Part shown: piece by piece, positions 50,003-59,236 of the stretch
Position numbering within the stretch: the stretch's first letter is position 1
How the letters are laid out: each line of letters begins with the position of its first letter
Origin: Pseudomonas putida
GTDB lineage: Bacteria > Pseudomonadota > Gammaproteobacteria > Pseudomonadales > Pseudomonadaceae
Assembly: GCF_028682475.1 (NCBI RefSeq)
Contig: NZ_JANHLE010000025.1
Span: 1 to 64,000, forward strand
Reading direction: 5' to 3'
Length of the DNA: 64,000 bases
Position numbers and translations under genes: made by a program
Notes under the pieces: generated by a model
Database searches by the model: none
Told to the model about the DNA's origin: nothing
What the model saw: the letters and a program-made list of their open reading frames with translations, nothing else

Positions 50003-51414
50003 CGCCTGATAAAAAAGTCAAAATCCTCGCGACCCTCGGGCCAGCCATCAAGGGTATCGACGACATCCGCCAGCTGGTCGAGTCCGGGGTGAACATCTTC
50101 CGCCTCAACTTCAGCCACGGCGAGCACGAAGACCATGCCTTGCGCTATCAGTGGATCCGCGAAGTAGAGAGCCAGCTCAACTACCCGCTGGGCATCCTCA
50201 TGGACCTGCAAGGGCCGAAACTGCGCGTCGGCCGTTTCGCCGAAGGCAAGGTCCAGCTGCAACGCGGCCAGGCCCTGCGCCTGGATCTGGACAGCACTCC
50301 CGGCACGGCCGAGCGGGTTAACCTGCCGCACCCGGAAATCATCGCCGCGCTGGAGCCGGGCATGGACCTGCTGCTCGATGACGGCAAGCTGCGCCTGCGG
50401 GTGACCGCCAAGCACAGCGACGCAATCGAGACCGAAGTGCTCAACGGCGGCGAGCTGTCCGACCGTAAAGGCGTCAACGTCCCACAAGCAGTGCTGGACT
50501 TGAGCCCGCTGACCGCCAAGGATCGCCGCGACCTGACCTTCGGTCTGGAGCTGGGTGTCGACTGGGTGGCGCTGTCGTTCGTGCAGCGTCCGGAAGACAT
50601 CGTCGAAGCGCGCCAGCTGATCGGTGACCGTGCCTACCTGATGGCCAAGATCGAGAAGCCCTCGGCTGTTACCCAACTGCGGGCGATTGCCGAACTCAGC
50701 GATGCGATCATGGTTGCCCGTGGCGACCTGGGCGTGGAAGTGCCGGCAGAAAGCGTGCCGCAGATCCAGAAGAGCATCATCAATACCTGCCGCGAACTGG
50801 GCAAACCGGTGGTGGTCGCCACGCAGATGCTTGAGTCGATGCGCTTCTCGCCGGCGCCGACCCGTGCCGAAGTCACCGACGTGGCCAACGCCGTGGCCGA
50901 AGGGGCCGATGCGGTGATGCTCTCAGCCGAGACTGCTTCTGGTGACTACCCGCTGGAAGCCGTGCAGATGATGAGCAAGATCATCCGTCAGGTGGAAAAC
51001 GGCCCGGACTACCAGGCGCAACTGGACGTCGGCCGGCCGAAGGCGGAAGCGACCGTCTCCGATGCGATCAGCTGTGCGATCCGCCGGATCAGCGGCATTT
51101 TGCCGGTGGCGGTGCTGGTCAACTACAGCGAGTCGGGCGCCTCGACCCTGCGCGCTGCGCGCGAACGGCCGCGGGCACCGATCCTCAACCTGACGCCCAA
51201 CCTGTCCACCGCTCGTCGCCTGAGCGTGGCCTGGGGTGTGCACTCGGTGGTCAACGATCGCCTGCGTCAGGTCGATGAAATCTGCTCCACCGCACTGGAA
51301 ATCGCCCAGGCCCAAGGCATGGCCAGCCGTGGCGATACCCTGTTGATCACTGCCGGTGTGCCTTTTGGCAAGCCGGGATCGACTAACACGCTGCGGATTG
51401 AAACCTTGATTTGA
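49999..51414 (+). CDS. pyk: Pyruvate kinase
   Basis: Converts phosphoenolpyruvate and ADP to pyruvate and ATP. The 471-residue product begins KVKILATLGPAIKGIDDIRQLVESGVNIFRLNFSHG, with the active lysine in YLMAKIEKPSA and MVARGDLGVEVP. It is translationally coupled to ttuD, which makes it a dedicated end step for glycerate from glyoxylate rather than general glycolysis, by inference. Confidence 0.95.
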   Translation: MTPDKKVKILATLGPAIKGIDDIRQLVESGVNIFRLNFSHGEHEDHALRYQWIREVESQLNYPLGILMDLQGPKLRVGRFAEGKVQLQRGQALRLDLDSTPGTAERVNLPHPEIIAALEPGMDLLLDDGKLRLRVTAKHSDAIETEVLNGGELSDRKGVNVPQAVLDLSPLTAKDRRDLTFGLELGVDWVALSFVQRPEDIVEARQLIGDRAYLMAKIEKPSAVTQLRAIAELSDAIMVARGDLGVEVPAESVPQIQKSIINTCRELGKPVVVATQMLESMRFSPAPTRAEVTDVANAVAEGADAVMLSAETASGDYPLEAVQMMSKIIRQVENGPDYQAQLDVGRPKAEATVSDAISCAIRRISGILPVAVLVNYSESGASTLRAARERPRAPILNLTPNLSTARRLSVAWGVHSVVNDRLRQVDEICSTALEIAQAQGMASRGDTLLITAGVPFGKPGSTNTLRIETLI

Positions 51415-51424
51415 TGTAAACCCC

Positions 51425-51495
51425 ATCGCTGGCAAGGCCAGCTCCCACAGGTACTGCATGCACTGCACCTTGTGGGAGCCGGCCTTGCCGGCGAT
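51425..51495. repeat. REP pair, type 2
   Basis: Inverted pair ATCGCTGGCAAGGCCAGCTC / GGAGCCGGCCTTGCCGGCGAT, the same class as 44247-44318, after the pyk stop. Confidence 0.85.
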
Positions 51496-51579
51496 GAGGC
51501 CAGACCAACCAACACACTCACGTGGGAAAACCCGGCCCGATAGAGGCTCCCCCACTCCACATCAACCCAGACTGCCCCC

Positions 51580-52467
51580 ATGTACACCAAGAATTTCGTC
51601 AACCCGTGCCCCGACTGGGCCACGGCCTTGCTCAACGGCTTCAGCCAGGTCCTGCTGCAGCGCAATCCGCTGTGCGGCCTGTTGTGCCTGCTGGCCATCA
51701 CCCTGACCGCTCCCGACCTGGTGGGCGGCGCCCTGCTCGGCGCCCTTGCCGGTCTGCTCACCGCCCAGCGCCGCGGCTACAACCGCACCGACCGTCAGGC
51801 TGGCCTGTACAGCTACAACGGCGTGCTGCTCGGTCTGCTGCTCAGCTATGCCCTGCCCTGGTCGGCGATCCTGCCGCCGCTGATCATCGCCGCCGGTGGC
51901 CTGAGCAGCATGCTCGTGCACCAGTGGCTCAAACGCGCCAGCTCCAACCTGCTGCTTCCGGCTTACACCGCACCGTTCGTACTGATCGGTTGGGCCGTGC
52001 TGGCAGTCAGTGAACCTGGCGCCAGCACCTCCACTGCGTTCGAGCACAATGCCCTCTATGCCCTGGCACGCGGGCTGGGCCAGATCTTCCTGCTGGACAA
52101 CCCGCTGGCCGGGCTGCTGATCGCCATCGGCCTGCTGATTGCCAATCGCTATGCCGCGGCCTGGGCATTGCTCGGCGCGGCGCTGGGCGGCAGCGTTGCG
52201 CTGCTCGGCGGCGAAGCCAATGCGGCGTATGCCGGCCTCTACGGGTTCAACGCCGCACTCGCCGCCCTGGCCTTCAGCCAGACCCGCAAACAACCCTGGC
52301 TACCGTTGCTGGCGATGATTCTGGCCATCATCCTGCAACCCTTGGTTGCGCAACTGCCGGTACCCGGCCTGACCGCGCCGTTCATCTGCGCCTGCTGGCT
52401 GGTGCTGATCGGCCAGCGCCTGCTGCGCCAGCCGCTGGCCCGCCGTGCCGGTCGCTTGCATAGCTGA
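51580..52467 (+). CDS. Urea transporter
   Basis: A 295-residue inner-membrane protein of the urea transporter (UT/Yut) family. It has about ten hydrophobic segments and two internal repeats; the signature NPLCGLLCLLAITLT recurs as NPLAGLLIAIGLLIAN, and YSYNGVLLGLL with YGFNAALAALAF mark the pore. It follows the ureide-glyoxylate block, whose breakdown releases urea, so uptake or exchange of urea is likely. No urease gene is in the window. Confidence 0.9.
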   Translation: MYTKNFVNPCPDWATALLNGFSQVLLQRNPLCGLLCLLAITLTAPDLVGGALLGALAGLLTAQRRGYNRTDRQAGLYSYNGVLLGLLLSYALPWSAILPPLIIAAGGLSSMLVHQWLKRASSNLLLPAYTAPFVLIGWAVLAVSEPGASTSTAFEHNALYALARGLGQIFLLDNPLAGLLIAIGLLIANRYAAAWALLGAALGGSVALLGGEANAAYAGLYGFNAALAALAFSQTRKQPWLPLLAMILAIILQPLVAQLPVPGLTAPFICACWLVLIGQRLLRQPLARRAGRLHS

Positions 52468-52511
52468 GGCGCTGCCCCTAGGCTCAGCTCCATCGTCCAA
52501 TGGAGCTGAGC

Positions 52512-53336
52512 ATGGATACCCCTTCGAGCTGGCGTGAACGGCTCTACGTCATCGTTTTTCAAACCGACACCGTCGCTGGCCGACGCTTTGACAGCATCCT
52601 GCTGCTGATCATCCTCGCCAGCCTGATCATCGTCATCCTCGACAGCATCGACGAGGTTCACCAGAACTACGCCGGGCTGCTGGCGATGATCGAATGGGGC
52701 TTTACCGCGATCTTTCTCGCCGAATACGTGGTGCGCCTGTACTGCTCCCCCAAGCCCTTGCGCTATGCCTTCAGCTTCTACGGCCTGGTCGACCTGCTGG
52801 CCATCGTGCCGGGGATCATCGCCCTGTACTACAGCGACGCCCAGTACCTGCTGATTATCCGCGTGATCCGTATGTTGCGGATCTTTCGCGTGCTCAAACT
52901 CAGCCCCTACCTCAAGCAGGCGCATTACCTGCTCGAGGCGCTGCGCGGCAGCAAACAGAAAATCATCGTTTTTCTGGTCAGCGTCTCGACCCTGGTGACG
53001 GTGTTCGGCACCCTGATGTATGTGGTCGAAGGCCCCGAGCATGGCTTTACCAGCATCCCCAAAGGCATCTACTGGGCGATTGTCACCCTGACCACGGTCG
53101 GCTTCGGCGACATCGTGCCCAAGACCCCGCTGGGCCAGGTGATTTCCTCGCTGGTGATGATCACCGGTTACTCGATCATTGCCGTGCCCACCGGGATCTT
53201 CACCGCCGAGCTGGCCAATGCCATGCGCGGCGAACAGCTCAAACACGACTGCCCGGTGTGCCGCAAAGGCCATCATGAACACGGCGCGGCCTTCTGCTCG
53301 CGGTGTGGCAATGCACTGTTCAAGAAAATGGAATAA
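52512..53336 (+). CDS. Voltage-gated potassium-channel-like protein with C-terminal zinc ribbon
   Basis: A 274-residue six-helix channel. It has the voltage-sensor helix RVIRMLRIFRVLK, the pore helix and filter TLTTVGFGD, and a last membrane helix VISSLVMITGYSIIAVPTGIF. The cytoplasmic tail ends with CPVC...CSRCG, a four-cysteine zinc ribbon. ATG 52512 follows GGAG by six bases, better than ATG 52500. Confidence 0.9.
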   Translation: MDTPSSWRERLYVIVFQTDTVAGRRFDSILLLIILASLIIVILDSIDEVHQNYAGLLAMIEWGFTAIFLAEYVVRLYCSPKPLRYAFSFYGLVDLLAIVPGIIALYYSDAQYLLIIRVIRMLRIFRVLKLSPYLKQAHYLLEALRGSKQKIIVFLVSVSTLVTVFGTLMYVVEGPEHGFTSIPKGIYWAIVTLTTVGFGDIVPKTPLGQVISSLVMITGYSIIAVPTGIFTAELANAMRGEQLKHDCPVCRKGHHEHGAAFCSRCGNALFKKME

Positions 53337-53429
53337 GCAAAGTACTTTTTAATCTTTTAGCGCCTAAGGCCCAGCCGTTATAGTCGCTGGCATAATGCCG
53401 TTAACGCCAATTCGAACAAGGAATGCGCA

Positions 53430-54431
53430 GTGAAAAAACTCTTTGGTGCCTCGCTTCTGGCCGCCGGCCTCGCTCTGGGTTCCCTGGCCCACGCCGCGCC
53501 AGCGCCGCTGCTCAATGTCTCCTATGACGTGATGCGCGACTTCTACAAGGACTACAACGCCGCCTTCCAGAAACATTGGGAAGCCGAGCACAAAGAGAAG
53601 ATCACCGTGCAGATGTCCTTCGGCGGTTCGAGCAAACAGGCACGCTCGGTGATCGATGGTCTGCCAGCCGATGTCATCACCATGAACATGGCCACTGACA
53701 TCAACGCCCTGGCCGACAACGGCAAACTGGTGCCGGACAACTGGGTCACCCGTCTGCCGAACAACAGCGCACCGTTCACTTCGGCTACCGTGTTCATCGT
53801 CCGCAAGGGCAACCCCAAGGCCCTCAAAGACTGGCCTGACCTGCTCAAAGACGGCGTCCAGGTCATCGTCCCCAACCCGAAAACCTCCGGTAACGGCCGC
53901 TACACCTACCTCTCGGCCTGGGGCTATGTCCTGAAGAACGGCGGTGACGAAAACAAGGCCAAGGATTTTGTCGGCAAGCTGTTCAAACAGGCGCCGGTGC
54001 TCGATACCGGTGGCCGTGCCGCGACCACCACCTTCATGACCAACCAGATCGGCGACGTGCTGGTGACCTTCGAGAACGAAGCGGAAATGATCGCCCGCGA
54101 GTTCGGCCGCGATCAGTTCGAGGTGATCTACCCGAGCGTCTCCGCCGAAGCCGAGCCACCGGTGACCGTGGTCGACAAGGTTGTCGACAAAAAAGGCAGC
54201 CGCGCTACCGCCGAGGAATACCTGAAGTACCTGTGGTCGCCAGAGGCCCAGGAAATCGCCGCCAACAACTACCTGCGCCCACGTGATGCGGCGGTGCTGG
54301 CCAAGTACACCGACCGTTTCCCGAAAGTCGATTTCCTCTCGGTGGAGAAGACCTTCGGTGACTGGCGCACCGTGCAGAAGACCCACTTCAACGACGGTGG
54401 CGTGTTCGACCAGATCTATACCGGGCAGTAA
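53430..54431 (+). CDS. sbp: Periplasmic sulfate-binding protein
   Basis: High-affinity sulfate (or thiosulfate) receptor for a CysTWA transporter. The 333-residue product has a signal peptide (KKLFGASLLAAGLALGSLAHA) and the family segments LLNVSYDVMRDFYKDYNAAF, MSFGGSSKQARSVIDGL and NPKTSGNGRYTYLSAWGY. The start is GTG 53430. No cysTWA genes are adjacent. Confidence 0.93.
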   Translation: MKKLFGASLLAAGLALGSLAHAAPAPLLNVSYDVMRDFYKDYNAAFQKHWEAEHKEKITVQMSFGGSSKQARSVIDGLPADVITMNMATDINALADNGKLVPDNWVTRLPNNSAPFTSATVFIVRKGNPKALKDWPDLLKDGVQVIVPNPKTSGNGRYTYLSAWGYVLKNGGDENKAKDFVGKLFKQAPVLDTGGRAATTTFMTNQIGDVLVTFENEAEMIAREFGRDQFEVIYPSVSAEAEPPVTVVDKVVDKKGSRATAEEYLKYLWSPEAQEIAANNYLRPRDAAVLAKYTDRFPKVDFLSVEKTFGDWRTVQKTHFNDGGVFDQIYTGQ

Positions 54432-54488
54432 CGCTCCTACGCGGTCATTGACTACTCTTTCCGTCATCCACGGTTCAAGGAGTATCCA

Positions 54489-56528
54489 GTGACCCGATCC
54501 CTGCTCGCCCTCCTGCTCGGTTGCCTGCTGAGCCTTCAGCTGGCAACCGCCGCCCCCTTGCTGCCCACTGCCGGCAAATCGACAGAACCTGCCGAGCCTG
54601 TGGTTCAAGGCGGCCTGCTCGGCGCAATTGCCGATGGCCTGGACGACGTCAGCCAGGAACTGGATGTCGACAACCACCTGATCGATAACTGGCGCCTGCG
54701 CGCCGACCGCGCCGCCGATGAAGTCGATCAACTGGTCAGCCAGCCATCGGGGCTCAGCTCGCTGGAACTGTGGACCGACTTCGCGCTGCTGACGATCACC
54801 TGGTTACTCGCCTTTGCCCTGCTCACCAACGGCGGCCGCCTGCTGGCAGGCAAGAGCAGCCATTCGCGCCTGCTGCGCGAGCGACCACGCTACAGCCGCG
54901 TGATCAAATACCTGCTGGTCTACACCCTGCCGGCCCTGGCCAGCCTGATCATCACCCTCTACGTCAGTCATTTCCTCGTGCTCTCCGCCGGACGTGCCCT
55001 GGGCATGAGCCTGGCCTACGCGACCAGCAGCGGTATTTTCTCGACCTCGATCATCTTCTGCCTGATCACCCTCTTCGACACCGGGCACAAACGCACGGCG
55101 GTGCGGATCATTCGCCGGGTAGCGCCTCGGCCATTGTTTCTGATCGGCTTTCTCGCCGCCTGGAGCGATGCCCTGACCAGCCCGCAGATCGCCCGGTATC
55201 TGGGCGGCAACATCACCAGCAGCGTCGCTGCGGTAACCGGCTTGCTGGCGACCCTGGCATTTGCCGTGCTGGTGCTCAGGCTACGCCGCCCGGTGGCGCA
55301 CCTGATCCGCAACCGGGCTTTGCCCGACCGCCTGCAGCACCGTGCCGTGCAGGAAACCCTGAGAATCTTCTCTGCCCTGTGGTTCCTGCCGATCCTGATG
55401 ATGATTCTGGTCTCGGCCATCCACTTGATCGGCGCAGGCGAAGAAAGCCAGCGTGCCCTGCAAAAGGCGTTGCTGACCTCGATCCTGCTGATCGGTACGG
55501 TGTTTCTCAGTACCGTGTTCCAGCACATGTTCAAACATCAGGAGCAAGAGGATGCCAGACAGCGCCTGCGCCCCTACAAGGAGCTGTTGCGCAACCTGGC
55601 GCGCGCCCTGCTGCGCATCGCCATCGCGGTCGCCTTCATTGTCTTGCTGGGGCGCATCTGGGGCTTTTCAGTGCTCGACTTTGCCCTGCGCAACAGCCTG
55701 GGCCGCGCCATCAGCGACTCGTTGAGCAGCATCGGCCTGATCCTGCTGGTGACCTGGCTGCTCTGGGTAGTAATCGACACCGCTATCCAGGAAGCACTCA
55801 AGCCCACGGTCGGCCGCCGCGCCGCCCGCCAGCCGAGCACCCGGGTGCGGACCATTCTGCCGATGCTGCGCAACGCGATCAAAATCATCCTGGTGGTGAT
55901 CTGCACCATCACCACCATGGCCAACCTGGGGATCAACGTTGCGCCATTGCTGGCCGGCGCCGGGGTGGTCGGCCTGGCGATCGGCTTCGGCTCCCAGCAA
56001 CTGGTGCAGGATGTGATCACCGGGCTGTTCATCCTCATCGAAGACACCATCGCCATCGGCGACTGGGTAGTGCTCGACTCCGGTCACGCCGGCACGGTCG
56101 AAAGCCTGACCATCCGCACCTTGCGCCTGCGCGACGGCAAAGGCTTCGTGCACTCGGTGCCGTTCGGCCAGATCAAGGCGGTCACCAACCAGTCCCGGCA
56201 GTTCGCCTATGCGTTTTTCTCGGTGCAGTTCAGCTATGAGACCGACATCGACAGCGCCTTGAAGCTGATCCGCGAAGTCGGCCACTCGATCAGCGAAGAC
56301 CCGATGCTGCGCCACAGCCTGCAAGGGCCATTGCAGGTGTTCGGGGTCGACAGCATGAACCTCAATGGCATCACCCTCACCGCGCAGTTTCGTACCACCT
56401 CGGGCGGGCAATACGCGGTCAATCGCGCCTTCAATGAGCGCCTGAAAAAGCGCGTGGACCAGACCGATGACGTGAGCTTCGCGCAGTACAATCCACCGCC
56501 CTCGCGTGTGAGTGACGGGCACGCCTGA
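54489..56528 (+). CDS. MscS-family mechanosensitive channel
   Basis: A 679-residue inner-membrane protein with a signal peptide (SLLALLLGCLLSLQLATA), a short periplasmic segment, many membrane helices, then the MscS pore helix and beta domain (NVAPLLAGAGVVGLAIGFGSQQLVQDVITG; IGDWVVLDSGHAGTVESLTIRTLRLRDGKG). The length and layout resemble YbiO-type large MscS proteins. GTG 54489 follows AAGGAG. Confidence 0.9.
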   Translation: MTRSLLALLLGCLLSLQLATAAPLLPTAGKSTEPAEPVVQGGLLGAIADGLDDVSQELDVDNHLIDNWRLRADRAADEVDQLVSQPSGLSSLELWTDFALLTITWLLAFALLTNGGRLLAGKSSHSRLLRERPRYSRVIKYLLVYTLPALASLIITLYVSHFLVLSAGRALGMSLAYATSSGIFSTSIIFCLITLFDTGHKRTAVRIIRRVAPRPLFLIGFLAAWSDALTSPQIARYLGGNITSSVAAVTGLLATLAFAVLVLRLRRPVAHLIRNRALPDRLQHRAVQETLRIFSALWFLPILMMILVSAIHLIGAGEESQRALQKALLTSILLIGTVFLSTVFQHMFKHQEQEDARQRLRPYKELLRNLARALLRIAIAVAFIVLLGRIWGFSVLDFALRNSLGRAISDSLSSIGLILLVTWLLWVVIDTAIQEALKPTVGRRAARQPSTRVRTILPMLRNAIKIILVVICTITTMANLGINVAPLLAGAGVVGLAIGFGSQQLVQDVITGLFILIEDTIAIGDWVVLDSGHAGTVESLTIRTLRLRDGKGFVHSVPFGQIKAVTNQSRQFAYAFFSVQFSYETDIDSALKLIREVGHSISEDPMLRHSLQGPLQVFGVDSMNLNGITLTAQFRTTSGGQYAVNRAFNERLKKRVDQTDDVSFAQYNPPPSRVSDGHA

Positions 56529-56571
56529 TTCGGCTTTCTAGCGCCCTGACATCGGTGATAAAGTCGCGGCC

Positions 56572-56958
56572 ATGAACGCCTCCCCTGCCAACCGCCCGCT
56601 GATTGCCTGGACCCTGTACTTCTGCGTCCTGTTCAATCTGTTCGCCTGCGGTATCGGTCACGGGCAGATGGCAGGCCTGCAACTCAACGGCATCGGCGGT
56701 GCCTATTGTTCGGCCATGGGCAGCGCCGGGCCGAGCCTGAAAAGTGATTTCAGCGACCAGTCGGTGTCTGGCTGGGACAGCATGCAAACCTGCCCGGTCT
56801 GCGCCGCAGCGGTAGTCTGCCTGGGCCTGGCGCTGGTCATCGGCTGGCTGCTGGCCGCCGCCCGCAGCCGACGCTATCACCGCGAACTGCGCAGCAAGGC
56901 GCCACCGCGCTATTGCTGGCCGGCCGCCAACCCTCGCGCCTCCCCGCTTCTGGCTTGA
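56572..56958 (+). CDS. DUF2946 family protein
   Basis: A 128-residue membrane-associated protein with an N-terminal hydrophobic helix (LIAWTLYFCVLFNLFACGIGHG), CPVC in the middle (SMQTCPVCAAAVVCLGLAL), and a C-terminal basic tail. It fits DUF2946, commonly found just before TonB-dependent receptor genes. Function unknown; a metal-related role is suggested by the cysteines and neighbours. Confidence 0.78.
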   Translation: MNASPANRPLIAWTLYFCVLFNLFACGIGHGQMAGLQLNGIGGAYCSAMGSAGPSLKSDFSDQSVSGWDSMQTCPVCAAAVVCLGLALVIGWLLAAARSRRYHRELRSKAPPRYCWPAANPRASPLLA

Positions 56959-57057
56959 TCCCTGCGGCAGCCTGCACGGCTGCCGGTAACCGGCCTTTTT
57001 GCTGCACCTGCGCGACAGGCGCCGCCGGCCGCTGGCTCAATTTCCAGAGTTTGCTCC

Positions 57058-59226
57058 ATGCCCTACTCCTATCGCCTTTCCGGATGCGCGGCGCTGCTGT
57101 GCGCACTGTCCTTGAACGCCTCGGCCGAAGCGCCGCTGACCTTGCCAGACCTGCGCATCGAGGGTCGCGCAGATGCCGACGACGGCGTGCTGCTCGACAC
57201 CCCTTCACAGACCGGCTCACGCCTGGGCCTGACCCCGCGGGAAACCCCGGCATCAGTAAGCATCGTCAACCGCCAGCAGATTGAACAACGCGGTGCCCAG
57301 ACCACTCAGGACATGCTCGCCGGCGTGCCGGGCATGACCGCCGCCTCGCCACCCGGCTCGGCAGGTTCGGTGGCCTACCGCGGCTTTTCCGGAGCGCAGA
57401 TCACCCAACTGTTCAACGGCATCAGCGTGCAGTACGACTCCATCGCCGCACGTCCGGTGGACAGCTGGATCTATGACCGCGTCGAAGCCATCGGCGGGCC
57501 TTCCAGCTTTCTGTTCGGCGCCGGCGCCGTGGGCGGCTCGATCAACTACATCACCAAGCTGGCCAGCCGTGACGAGAACTTCAACGAAGGCCGCATCAAG
57601 TATGGCTCCTACGACAGCAGCGAAACCTCGTTCGGTTTCAACCATACCCTCAATGACGGTGACGGCATCCGCAACTATGCCCGCCTCGACTTCAGCCATA
57701 CCCACAGCAATGGTTACGTTGACCGTGAAGAGCGCGATGCCTGGAGTGTGGCCTTCTCGCTGCTGACCGACATCAACGACCAGCTGTCCCACACCCTGGC
57801 CCTGGAGTACCAGAACGAGAGCGTCGACAGCCCCTACTGGGGCAGCCCGGTGCTCAACCCGCTGGGTGGCGAAATGAAAGTCGACGAAAGCCGCCGCTTC
57901 GAAAACTACAACGTCGAGGACGGCCGCTACGAACAACGCGTGCGCTGGCTGCGCTCGATCACCGAGTACCGCTTCAACGACGATACCTCGCTGCGTAATA
58001 CGCTTTACCACTACAACACCGAACGAAATTTCCGCAACCTCGAAACCTACGCCTACAACGCCGACAACAGTCAGGTAAAACGCTCCAACGCGCTGTTGCA
58101 GCGCCATGACCAGGAGCTCAACGGCAACCGTATCGAACTGCTGCACCAGGGCCAGTTGTTCGGCATGAACAGCCAGTGGTCGAGTGGCGTCGACTACAGC
58201 CACAACGTGCAGATGAACTATCCGCGCTCGGTCACCGGCGTGTTCGACAGCGTCGACCCGGCGCACTTCGAGCCCGGTCATTTCTACGACCTCAAAGGCA
58301 TGGTTCCGGGCTACCAGAAGAACCGCCAGAACACCGTCGACACCTGGGCCGCGTTCCTTGAAAACCGCCTGCAACTGACTGATCGACTGTCGCTGCTGAC
58401 CGGCCTGCGCCACGACCACATCGACCTGCAGGTGCACAACTACCGCACTGTCGATGCCAACAATCCGCGTGACTTCAAGCGCATCTACGAACCTACCACC
58501 GGACGCGTCGGCCTGGTCTACGAACTGACGCCGGCGGCCAACGTCTACGTGCAATACAGCACCGCCGCCGACCCGCCCGCCGGTATCCTCACCACCGCCA
58601 GTTTCGCCCAGGTGCGCGACTTTGACCTGAGCACCGGCAAACAGATCGAAGTGGGCAGCAAGTTCAGCTTCCTCGACGGCCGCGGTGCCGCCACTGTCGC
58701 CGCCTACCACATCGAGCGCAAGAACCTGGCCACCGCCGACCCGGCCAACCCCAGCGTCACCCAGCCGGTGGGCAAGCAGTCGTCACGCGGCGTCGAGCTG
58801 GCCGCCTCCCTGCGCGTCACCCCGCAACTGCTGGCCGAGGGCAACTTCGCCTACGTCGATGCCCAGTACGACGCGTTCAACGAAAACGTCGCTGGCACCA
58901 GCGTGTCGCGCAAGGGCAATACCCCGACCAACATTCCCGAGCGGGTTGCCAACCTGTGGCTGACCTACGACATCGACCCCAGCTGGCAAGTGGGCGGCGA
59001 TAGCCGCTACGTGTCGTCGGTGTACGCCGATGCGGCCAACACCCGTTATGCGCCGGCCTACACGATCTTCGGCGCATTCGTTGGCTACAAGGTCGATGAA
59101 GACACACGCATCACCGCGCGGGTGCGCAACCTGACCGACGAGGTTTACACGCGCTGGACCAGTTCGAGCATGCTCTACCTCGGCGCGCCGCGAACCCTGG
59201 AACTGGCTGTGCAGACACGCTTCTAG
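57058..59226 (+). CDS. TonB-dependent siderophore or metal receptor
   Basis: A 722-residue outer-membrane receptor with a signal peptide (YRLSGCAALLCALSLNASA), a plug domain (ETPASVSIVNRQQIEQRG; MLAGVPGM; GGPSSFLFGAGAVGGSINY), and a 22-strand barrel ending with PRTLELAVQTRF. The substrate is not evident. The PepSY reductase-type gene starts 11 bases downstream, so the pair probably imports and then releases a ferric siderophore or another metal chelate. Confidence 0.92.
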   Translation: MPYSYRLSGCAALLCALSLNASAEAPLTLPDLRIEGRADADDGVLLDTPSQTGSRLGLTPRETPASVSIVNRQQIEQRGAQTTQDMLAGVPGMTAASPPGSAGSVAYRGFSGAQITQLFNGISVQYDSIAARPVDSWIYDRVEAIGGPSSFLFGAGAVGGSINYITKLASRDENFNEGRIKYGSYDSSETSFGFNHTLNDGDGIRNYARLDFSHTHSNGYVDREERDAWSVAFSLLTDINDQLSHTLALEYQNESVDSPYWGSPVLNPLGGEMKVDESRRFENYNVEDGRYEQRVRWLRSITEYRFNDDTSLRNTLYHYNTERNFRNLETYAYNADNSQVKRSNALLQRHDQELNGNRIELLHQGQLFGMNSQWSSGVDYSHNVQMNYPRSVTGVFDSVDPAHFEPGHFYDLKGMVPGYQKNRQNTVDTWAAFLENRLQLTDRLSLLTGLRHDHIDLQVHNYRTVDANNPRDFKRIYEPTTGRVGLVYELTPAANVYVQYSTAADPPAGILTTASFAQVRDFDLSTGKQIEVGSKFSFLDGRGAATVAAYHIERKNLATADPANPSVTQPVGKQSSRGVELAASLRVTPQLLAEGNFAYVDAQYDAFNENVAGTSVSRKGNTPTNIPERVANLWLTYDIDPSWQVGGDSRYVSSVYADAANTRYAPAYTIFGAFVGYKVDEDTRITARVRNLTDEVYTRWTSSSMLYLGAPRTLELAVQTRF

Positions 59227-59236
59227 GACGCCGAAG

